A stretch of DNA of 12,542 bases from DATJUF01 sp035502655 (lineage in GTDB: Bacteria > Desulfobacterota > Binatia > Binatales > Binataceae): NCBI GenBank assembly GCA_035502655.1, contig DATJUF010000121.1, positions 1-12,542 on the forward strand, read 5' to 3'. The translations under genes and the position numbers were made by a program. Below, one piece after another: positions 7,154 to 12,542 of the stretch. Position 1 is the first letter of the stretch; each line of letters starts with the position of its first letter. The notes under the pieces are model-generated. The model made no database searches. It saw only the letters and a program-made list of their open reading frames with translations, and was not told where the DNA came from.

Positions 7154-8605
7154 GGCGGGGTTCAGAAGTTTGTTCACCTCTTCTTCGACTACGGTGCCTT
7201 TGAAAAAGCTGGGATTCATTGCGGTCCACAGACGGGCCGGGTTAGTGAATACAAAGTCGCGAAAGTCGTCTTCTGTGATCAATCGATGATCGACTAATTC
7301 GTGTGCTTCCTCGGTGACCTCAGTCATGTCGGGCACATCCCAATGGCCGATATCGGAACTGAATATAGCATTGAGCTTCGCGCCAAACGGAAGTTTGCTG
7401 CTGTCAAAGGCCATCGCATTTATCGGATCGTCAGCCTCACATCCGAAATAGAAATTTGGCACGAAGCGATCGCGTATATCTTCAGGCTTTTCGATGCGGC
7501 ATCGCGCCCAGTCGTCGAGCGCGTCAGGATCTTCATCGGAACCGCTGAGGCCCCAGCCTTCGCCACGGCCATCGAGCTTGCCTGCCACCAGCTTACCTCC
7601 ATACTGGCGCGCAAGCTCGATAAAGAGCTTGCGATCGAGGTTGGCAGGATTGTAGTTCTCGATAGCCTTGCGATTGCGCTTTTGCCAATGCCCGATCATG
7701 TCGGTATAAAGGCTCGCCGCCCATCCCACGCCGCATTCAAGAAATGCACATCTGAGTTGTGGAAAACGCCGGGTGACGCCGCCGAAGAACATCGCCTTGC
7801 ATAGCGCTTCGCCAGCCGAGGCGAAATGTCCAATGTGATTGAACATGTAGTTCGAAATCGAAGTGCGGCTGCCCCAACCCATGCCTGATGAATGGAAGCT
7901 TGGTGCGACACCGAGTTCGATGCATTTGGCCCACACCGGGTCGTAATCGTATTCACTGTCGATGGCGAAAAGATCGAGCCAATAAGCGTAGCGGGTTGGA
8001 TGTGGCATCGACGCAGCGGCCGCGGGAAGCGGCCGGCGCACATGCCCCGCCATCATAATTACCTTAAGTCCAAGGGTGTTGACTGCATATTCGAGTTCCG
8101 CGATGGCTTCCTGCGGAGTATGCATCGGGATGATCGCCGCGGGTGTCAGCCGGTCCGAGTACTCGCGAAAAATATCAGCGTGGAAGGTATTGAAAGCTCG
8201 GCAAGTGGCGCGGCGCAACTCATCGTCGCGGATATGCGGCACGCCAAGCCCATTGGTCGGATATAGTACCGCAAAGTCGATCCCAGTCTGATCCAGCCGC
8301 TCGTGCAGAAGTTTCGGAAACGTTGCGGTGGCGCGGTCAACTGTATTCTTAGTGGGTAGCGCCCACCATGGGGGCCGCAGTGGCCTTTCCGCGCGGCGCT
8401 GCTCCCAGCTCATCCGATACCAATTCGCTCCATCGGAGCGATAGCGTGCGGCCAGGTCCGGTCCGGCGACCTGCCGGATATAGTCGCGAAGAGCGGGCTG
8501 AAACTCGACCGTATGCCCATCGGAATCGATCACTGGATGCTTCAGCCGCGCACGCACTTGTGCCGACTTTGAGAGCGAACCGCTGGTTGACGTGGTAGCT
8601 GCCAT
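7151..8605 (-). CDS. Amidohydrolase family 2 (TIM-barrel metal-dependent hydrolase/decarboxylase)
   Basis: The 484-residue protein resembles the amidohydrolase-2 group (COG2159), which covers metal-dependent hydrolases and non-oxidative decarboxylases such as ACMSD and gamma-resorcylate decarboxylase. Likely metal-site elements are D29-G-H31 in VIDSDGHTVEF, where ACMSD has H-x-H; H238 in APSFHSSGMGWG; H260 in FNHIGHFAS; and D418 in FSSDIGHWDVPDM. FLECGVGWAASL (288-299) and the C-terminal FTNPARLWTAMNPSFF (453-468) are also typical. It is longer than most members (about 300-400), with extra sequence around 310-400. There is no signal peptide. GGAGGG lies eight bases before the ATG on the minus strand, a strong ribosome binding site. 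It is convergent with the acyl-CoA dehydrogenase and divergent from the DABB-like gene. It may hydrolyse or decarboxylate a ring intermediate; the actual reaction is unknown. Confidence 0.88.
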   Translation of the reverse strand: MAATTSTSGSLSKSAQVRARLKHPVIDSDGHTVEFQPALRDYIRQVAGPDLAARYRSDGANWYRMSWEQRRAERPLRPPWWALPTKNTVDRATATFPKLLHERLDQTGIDFAVLYPTNGLGVPHIRDDELRRATCRAFNTFHADIFREYSDRLTPAAIIPMHTPQEAIAELEYAVNTLGLKVIMMAGHVRRPLPAAAASMPHPTRYAYWLDLFAIDSEYDYDPVWAKCIELGVAPSFHSSGMGWGSRTSISNYMFNHIGHFASAGEALCKAMFFGGVTRRFPQLRCAFLECGVGWAASLYTDMIGHWQKRNRKAIENYNPANLDRKLFIELARQYGGKLVAGKLDGRGEGWGLSGSDEDPDALDDWARCRIEKPEDIRDRFVPNFYFGCEADDPINAMAFDSSKLPFGAKLNAIFSSDIGHWDVPDMTEVTEEAHELVDHRLITEDDFRDFVFTNPARLWTAMNPSFFKGTVVEEEVNKLLNPA

Positions 8606-8733
8606 CGCTGTGTCCCTCCGCCGGAGTGCTAGATGGCGTTACGCTATCATGATTCGGTTCGTGATGACTATTCCAGGTTTGCCAAGGCTGGCGCAGCGCT
8701 CCGATGATCGAATTGCCGGCGGCATAGCCGGAT

Positions 8734-8760
8734 ACAGGCTTTGGTCCCGGCGAAGCCTGT
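8734..8760. promoter_or_regulatory. Perfect 8-base inverted repeat, candidate operator
   Basis: ACAGGCTT (8734-8741) and AAGCCTGT (8753-8760) are exact reverse complements separated by 11 bases, giving a half-site spacing of 19 bases, which suits a dimeric regulator contacting nearly two helical turns. It lies midway in the divergent region, just upstream of a TTGACG box. It could instead be an RNA hairpin in the leader of a transcript. No regulator gene is in the window to match it. Confidence 0.4.
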
Positions 8761-8774
8761 CATGACCGTTTAGT

Positions 8775-8804
8775 TTGACGCCGCCTGGGAATTTGGCGCA
8801 CGAT
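8775..8804 (+). promoter_or_regulatory. Weak sigma-70-like promoter candidate for the DABB-like gene
   Basis: TTGACG (8775-8780) matches five of six positions of the -35 consensus. An 18-base spacer leads to CACGAT (8799-8804), a poor -10 match (three of six). The spacing and distance to the start codon at 8842 are reasonable. The weak -10 makes this a low-confidence call. Confidence 0.22.
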
Positions 8805-8841
8805 TCCTTCAGCCGAAGCAGAATGCGACGGAGGGAAGACT

Positions 8842-9474
8842 ATGGAAAGCGGTACCGGATTGCTCGTGGTATGGACTGATATCGCGCCGGAGTATGAAGC
8901 TGAATTCAATGACTGGTACAACAAGGAACACATTCCCCAGTTGTTGAGCGTGCCGGGGTTTCAGACTGCGCGGCGCTATCAGGCGGTTGAAGGAAAGCCG
9001 AACTATCTGGCTGTATACCAATTGGCAGACGAGAATGTGCTCAAGAGCGGCGCCTTTCGCGCCGTGCGCGAGGACCCGACGGCCTGGACCAGGAAAATTA
9101 CTCCGCAATTCCGCAATACTCAGCGCGGCGTGTTTCGGCAGATTTTCTCGCACGGGACTCCGCCGCCGAAGGACGCGGAGTTTGTGCTTACGGTGCGGCT
9201 CAATACGCCGGCAGATCACGAAGAGGCCTTCAATGCCTGGTACAATGAGGATCACATCCCGGCGTTAGTTGGTGTGCCAGGAGTATATTGTGCGCGCCGT
9301 TATGTAGCAGCCGAAGGTGATCCTAAGTATCTGGCCGTTTATGAAATGCGCGACGGCGCGGCAACGCATTCGCCGGAATGGGAAAAAGCGCGAAACTATG
9401 GACGGACCGCACAGATTCGGCCGTACCTGAAAGATCTTCAGGGAATTGTCGCAAAGCGAATTTTTCCAGTATGA
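8842..9474 (+). CDS. Tandem two-domain dimeric alpha/beta-barrel (DABB/EthD-like) protein
   Basis: The 210-residue protein consists of two copies of one ferredoxin-like module, about 7-105 and 113-208. Both carry the same signature: F22-N-D-W-Y26-N-K-E-H30-IP with LLSVPGF then ARRY, and F130-N-A-W-Y134-N-E-D-H138-IP with LVGVPGV then ARRY. In both, a G-x-P-x-YLAVY segment follows. Single modules of this kind (EthD-like, DUF4286-like) usually dimerise into a beta barrel that can bind a small molecule; the fused pair could form that barrel within one chain. Family members are often found beside catabolic oxygenases, but their chemistry is mostly unknown. GGAGGG (8830-8835) six bases before ATG 8842 is a strong ribosome binding site. 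The MetE-like gene starts 22 bases after its stop, suggesting an operon. Confidence 0.82.
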   Translation: MESGTGLLVVWTDIAPEYEAEFNDWYNKEHIPQLLSVPGFQTARRYQAVEGKPNYLAVYQLADENVLKSGAFRAVREDPTAWTRKITPQFRNTQRGVFRQIFSHGTPPPKDAEFVLTVRLNTPADHEEAFNAWYNEDHIPALVGVPGVYCARRYVAAEGDPKYLAVYEMRDGAATHSPEWEKARNYGRTAQIRPYLKDLQGIVAKRIFPV

Positions 9475-9496
9475 AACTCTTTCAGATACTCCGAAA

Positions 9497-10564
9497 ATGA
9501 AAGCCAGTGACCGAAGTGGCTCGAACGGGCCGCAAGCTAACGCGCGCTTGCTCCCAACGGCAGTTGTGGGTAGCTACCCGCAACCTGAATGGCTAATCGA
9601 TCGGCGCAAGTTGCAGGATTCGGGAGTACCGCGCATCCGTGCCCCTGAGATCTGGCGCGTGCCGGAAGATCTGCTCGAACAGGCGCAAGACGATGCGACC
9701 GTGATTGCGATCCATGAGATGGAGCGGGCGGGCATCGATATCATCACGGATGGCGAGATGCGGCGCGAGAGCTACTCGAATCGTTTCACAACCGCATTGG
9801 AAGGAATCGATGCGAGCCACCCTAGTATAATCGAACGGGCTGGCCACCGGATTCCGGTGCCGCGTATAGTTGGAAAAATACGCCGCACGCGGCCGGTGGA
9901 GGTGCGCGACGTTGAGTTTTTGCGGCGCAACACTGACCGCATGATCAAAGCTACTTTACCAGGGCCGTTCACGATGGCGCAGCAGGCGCAAAACGATTTC
10001 TACCGCGATCCTGAGGAACTGCTGATGGATCTCGCGGCCGCGGTAAATCAAGAAGCGCGCGAACTCAAGGCCGCCGGCGCCGACGTGATTCAACTGGACG
10101 AGCCCTGGCTGCGGATGGATCCGAAGGCAGCAAACCTATACGCGGTTTCAGCCATAGATCGAGCGCTCGTTGGGATCGCGGGTCCGACCGCCGTGCATCT
10201 GTGCTTTGGCTATGCACAGATAGTGAAGGACAAGCCATCGGCATATTCGTTTCTGCAACAGCTTGGCGCGAGTACGGTCACACAGATTTCGCTTGAGGCG
10301 GCGCAGCCGAATATTGACCTGGGCGTGCTGAAGGAGTTGGCGGGGAAAACGATTATTCTCGGCGTAGTGAGTATCGACGAGGCCGCAATCGAGACACCCG
10401 AGGAAGTGGCCGGGCGGATCCGGAGAGCGCTGTCCTACGTGGCGAAGGAAAGCCTGATTCCAGCGCCCGACTGCGGCATGAAGTATATGTCCCGCGGCGC
10501 CGCGTTCCGTAAGCTGCGGACGCTCGCGGAGGGCGCGGCGATCGTTCGCTCGGAGCTGCTCTGA
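9497..10564 (+). CDS. Core MetE-like zinc methyltransferase (cobalamin-independent methionine synthase catalytic domain)
   Basis: The 355 residues correspond to only the C-terminal catalytic barrel of MetE; the N-terminal half of the classic enzyme of about 750 residues is absent. Visible landmarks are VGSYPQPEWL (24-33, thiol-binding strand), DGEMRR with E87, the IQLDEPWLR loop with D201, and a full set of zinc ligands in the expected order: H234 and C236 (VHLCFG), E267 (SLEAAQ) and C326 (APDCGMKY). The family includes core methionine synthases that take methyl groups from corrinoid proteins and epoxyalkane:coenzyme M transferases, so it transfers an alkyl group to or from a thiol. In this catabolic setting a demethylase or thiol-alkyl transferase is as plausible as methionine synthesis. 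ATG 9497 is chosen; the frame is open to TTG 9446, which would overlap the previous gene, and neither start has a good ribosome binding site. Confidence 0.87.
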   Translation: MKASDRSGSNGPQANARLLPTAVVGSYPQPEWLIDRRKLQDSGVPRIRAPEIWRVPEDLLEQAQDDATVIAIHEMERAGIDIITDGEMRRESYSNRFTTALEGIDASHPSIIERAGHRIPVPRIVGKIRRTRPVEVRDVEFLRRNTDRMIKATLPGPFTMAQQAQNDFYRDPEELLMDLAAAVNQEARELKAAGADVIQLDEPWLRMDPKAANLYAVSAIDRALVGIAGPTAVHLCFGYAQIVKDKPSAYSFLQQLGASTVTQISLEAAQPNIDLGVLKELAGKTIILGVVSIDEAAIETPEEVAGRIRRALSYVAKESLIPAPDCGMKYMSRGAAFRKLRTLAEGAAIVRSELL

Positions 10565-10631
10565 ATGGTTTGGAGACGAGTTTTCCTGATATCGATTACT
10601 GGCGTGCAGGCGCTAGCTGCGGGAGGCCGCT

Positions 10632-12071
10632 GTGACTGAGCTTGCTTATTTGAGTGCGACCGCTATTGCAAAGAAGATTCGCGAACGTGAGATATCCAGC
10701 CGCGAGGCAGCCGATTACTTTCTGGCGCGGATTGAGGCGCTGGACAAGCCGATCAACAGCGTGGTTACGGTCGATGCCGGGAAGGCTCGGGCCGCGGCTG
10801 ATGCGGCCGATGCCGCCTTGGCGCATGACGGGCCGCGCGGGCCATTGCACGGCGTGCCGATGACGATCAAGGACTCCTTCCAGACGGCAGGATTGCGTAC
10901 AACTTCGGGAGCGCCGGAGCTCGCGGAATTTATCCCGGAGGAAGATGCCTGGCCGGTTGCGCGCTTGCGTGAAGCGGGAGCGGTTATCCTCGGCAAGACG
11001 AACCTGCCGATCTATGCAGGCGACCTGCAGAGCTACAATGCCGTCTTCGGCACTACTAACAATCCCTACAATTTGTCGCATACGCCGGGCGGCTCATCCG
11101 GCGGATCGGCTGCGGCGCTGGCGTGCGGATTCACCCCGCTGGAATTGGGTAGTGATATTGGCGGCTCGATTCGTTTGCCCTCGCACATGTCCGGGGTGGC
11201 CGGCCATAAGCCGAGTTATGGAATTGTCCCCGCTCACGGACAGATCCCGGGACCTCCGGGCACCCTGACCCTTGCTGATCTCGCCGTGGCCGGCCCGATG
11301 GCTCGGACGGTCGAAGATCTGAAGCTGGCGCTGGGTATCATGGCCGGACCTAATCGCTGGGATCGTCCCGCCTGGAGCTTGCGGCTGCCGCCACCGCGTC
11401 GTCGGACGATTAAAGAATATCACATTGCCGCATGGCTTGATGATCCAGCCTGCCGGGTGGAACCGGAATCGCGGGAGTTGCTGGAGAAGGCGGCGCAAAC
11501 ACTAGCTACGGCCGGCGCGCGAGTTGACTATGAAGCACGCCCGGCATTCACGCTTGAAAAGGCCGCGGATACGTTCTTTGCTTTACTGCAGGCTGCGATG
11601 GCCGGTGGCATCTCCAACGATCGAATCGAAGATTACGCGGCAACTACCGGCGATAGTCCGACCGCCCGCACACGCCGGCTGCTCGCGATGCGCCATCGCC
11701 AATGGCTCAGCTACAATGAGCGGCGCTTGCAGATGCGCAAGGCGTGGGAGGAATTCTTTAAACGGTGGGACGCGATTCTGCTTCCGGTAATGCCATGCCC
11801 GGCGATACCGCATGACCATTCGGAACCTCAGGCGGGCAGGACCGTTATGGTTGGCGGTGAGCAAGTACCGTACTGGGATCTGATCACCTGGATGGGGCCG
11901 GCGGGCGTCTGCTACTTGCCGGCGACGGTTATCCCGGCCGGCCTTTCGCCGAGTGGGTTGCCCGTTGGTATACAGATTGTAGGAGCGTTCCTGGAAGATC
12001 ACACCACCCTCGATTTGGCTAAACGCCTGCTAGCTCTGCTTGGCGGCTGCCCTCGTCCTCCCGGCTTCTGA
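10632..12071 (+). CDS. Amidase-signature family hydrolase
   Basis: The 479-residue protein has the complete Ser-cisSer-Lys triad of the amidase signature family: K80 in HGVPMTIKDSF, cis-Ser S155 in TPGGSSGGSAAAL and nucleophile S179 in GSDIGGSIRLPS. GKTNLP at about 121-126 and the C-terminal PVGIQIVG segment also match. The enzyme hydrolyses a carboxamide to acid and ammonia or amine in the cytosol. It is not obviously GatA: gatB and gatC are not adjacent, and the 210-330 region shows no clear GatA features to my eye. Start GTG 10632 is preceded by GGGAGG with about six bases of spacing. It follows the MetE-like gene by 67 bases on the same strand. The product could release the amine or carboxylate that the other enzymes then process. 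The exact substrate is unknown. Confidence 0.92.
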   Translation: MTELAYLSATAIAKKIREREISSREAADYFLARIEALDKPINSVVTVDAGKARAAADAADAALAHDGPRGPLHGVPMTIKDSFQTAGLRTTSGAPELAEFIPEEDAWPVARLREAGAVILGKTNLPIYAGDLQSYNAVFGTTNNPYNLSHTPGGSSGGSAAALACGFTPLELGSDIGGSIRLPSHMSGVAGHKPSYGIVPAHGQIPGPPGTLTLADLAVAGPMARTVEDLKLALGIMAGPNRWDRPAWSLRLPPPRRRTIKEYHIAAWLDDPACRVEPESRELLEKAAQTLATAGARVDYEARPAFTLEKAADTFFALLQAAMAGGISNDRIEDYAATTGDSPTARTRRLLAMRHRQWLSYNERRLQMRKAWEEFFKRWDAILLPVMPCPAIPHDHSEPQAGRTVMVGGEQVPYWDLITWMGPAGVCYLPATVIPAGLSPSGLPVGIQIVGAFLEDHTTLDLAKRLLALLGGCPRPPGF

Positions 12072-12097
12072 ACAATGGGCTGCCGGAGCACCGCTGG

Positions 12098-12132
12098 ACT
12101 TTTCACTCCTGCGCCAGAGCAGGAGGAAAAGT
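12098..12132. terminator. Strong hairpin between convergent genes, possible bidirectional transcript end
   Basis: ACTTTTC-A-CTCCTGC (12098-12112) pairs with GCAGGAG-GAAAAGT (12119-12132): 14 base pairs with a single bulged A at 12105 and a 6-base loop. It lies 27 bases after the amidase stop and 26 bases beyond the stop of the oppositely oriented nucleoside phosphorylase gene, the right place for a shared terminator. On neither strand is the stem followed by a U tract, so it may act as an RNA 3'-end stabiliser or as part of factor-dependent termination. Confidence 0.55.
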
Positions 12133-12157
12133 GTGCGGAGGTTCATAAGCAATGGTA

Positions 12158-12542
12158 CTAGAGGCGCAGGCAAGCTTCGGCGGCCAGGTGAAAGACGCGC
12201 TCGCGCATCGCGTGGCGGTTCCATCCGCGCGAATCCCATTTGCGCCCGGCGAGGCTGTCGCCAGCATATAGAAGCTCGGCGCACTCGACGCGGCGGAAAC
12301 GGGCCACCGCAAAGAAGGCGGCGGCTTCCATCTCGACTACCATGCATCCCTCGCCGCGGCGGCGGTTCATGCGCGAACGTGTTTCGCGATAAACCGCATC
12401 AGTGGTCCAGGTCTTGGTGCGGATATAATCGTGATGGTTCGCGCGCAGTTCCGCTTCGATCGCGGCGAGGGCCCGCGGCGTAGGAGCAACCTCGCGCGAG
12501 GGTTTGAGGTAATGGTAGGAAGTGCCTTCGTCGCGCACGGCG
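12158..12542 (-). CDS. Nucleoside phosphorylase, uridine phosphorylase-like (N-terminus outside window)
   Basis: The reading frame runs off the right edge; about 127 C-terminal residues are visible, beginning AVRDEGTSYHYL, which is characteristic of the uridine/purine nucleoside phosphorylase superfamily (PNP_UDP_1, COG2820-like). Later landmarks are the WTTDAVYRET segment, VVEMEAAAFFAVARF (the EMEAAA element contacts the ribose) and the AGDSLAG loop, whose Asp is near the base-binding site. The enzyme would split a nucleoside with phosphate into base and ribose 1-phosphate in nucleoside salvage. The GTG at 12536-12538 is not taken as the start because the conserved motif extends upstream of it. 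Distinguishing uridine from purine specificity needs the missing N-terminal part. The gene is convergent with the amidase gene. Confidence 0.85.
   Translation of the reverse strand, partial: AVRDEGTSYHYLKPSREVAPTPRALAAIEAELRANHHDYIRTKTWTTDAVYRETRSRMNRRRGEGCMVVEMEAAAFFAVARFRRVECAELLYAGDSLAGRKWDSRGWNRHAMRERVFHLAAEACLRL

Larger units (their letters stand above)
8606..8841. other. Divergent intergenic region between the amidohydrolase and DABB-like genes
   Basis: This 236-base gap should hold promoters for both directions and is the natural place for shared regulation. It contains the perfect ACAGGCTT/AAGCCTGT inverted repeat (8734-8760), a shorter CCGGC/GCCGG repeat nearby (about 8716-8731), and a weak promoter-like pair facing right (8775-8804). 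I saw no open reading frame that looks like a gene. Confidence 0.5.

Noticed and set aside
7301..7804. A 167-codon + strand open frame inside the amidohydrolase gene
   Set aside because: It lies wholly antisense to a well-supported conserved protein, shows no recognisable family motif, and is a common by-product of GC-rich coding DNA.
10632..12071. Identification of the amidase as GatA of the glutamyl-tRNA amidotransferase
   Set aside because: No gatB or gatC is adjacent and the context is catabolic; the triad alone is shared by all amidase-signature enzymes.
12040..12483. A 147-codon + strand open frame overlapping the amidase end and the nucleoside phosphorylase gene
   Set aside because: It is Arg/Gly-rich, crosses the hairpin and runs antisense to the recognisable phosphorylase motifs, so it is very likely a shadow frame.
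1..12542. Mobile element, CRISPR or defence island
   Set aside because: No transposase, integrase, regularly spaced repeats, nuclease-helicase genes, tRNA junctions or terminal repeats were seen; the only longer repeats are short local ones.

Overview
This is a GC-rich bacterial chromosomal window, densely coded, with no tRNA, rRNA, CRISPR array, insertion sequence or phage gene that I can see. The gene content is a luciferase-like (F420/FMN) oxidoreductase, an acyl-CoA dehydrogenase, an amidohydrolase, a MetE-like methyltransferase, an amidase and a cytosolic sulfite-oxidase-like molybdoenzyme. This fits a metabolically versatile soil or environmental bacterium. Lineages such as Candidatus Binatota, Acidobacteria or deltaproteobacterial relatives would fit, but no marker gene here settles the taxonomy.

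Left part (1-4702, all + strand). The window opens with the last 22 codons of a probable MOFRL-type glycerate 2-kinase. Next come an NAD-type isocitrate dehydrogenase with an ambiguous N-terminus, a small sulfite-oxidase-fold molybdopterin enzyme without an export signal, an FAD-dependent glycerol-3-phosphate dehydrogenase (GlpD), and an endonuclease III (Nth) with a long lysine-rich N-terminal tail. nth overlaps the end of glpD. These are mostly housekeeping or central-metabolism genes in an order that does not suggest one pathway.

Middle and right part (4703-12071). After a 255-base non-coding stretch there is a run of catabolic-type genes. On the + strand these are a luciferase-like monooxygenase family protein and an acyl-CoA dehydrogenase. 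Convergent to them, on the - strand, is a large amidohydrolase-2 family protein. Diverging from it on the + strand are a two-domain dimeric alpha/beta-barrel (DABB-like) protein, a short MetE-like zinc methyltransferase and an amidase-signature hydrolase. The 236-base divergent intergenic region holds a perfect 8-base inverted repeat that could be an operator. My inference is that these six genes form a degradation cluster for an amide- or methyl-bearing organic compound; the substrate cannot be read from the sequence.

Right edge (12072-12542). A strong hairpin sits between the convergent amidase gene and a - strand nucleoside phosphorylase (uridine phosphorylase-like) gene whose N-terminus lies outside the window.
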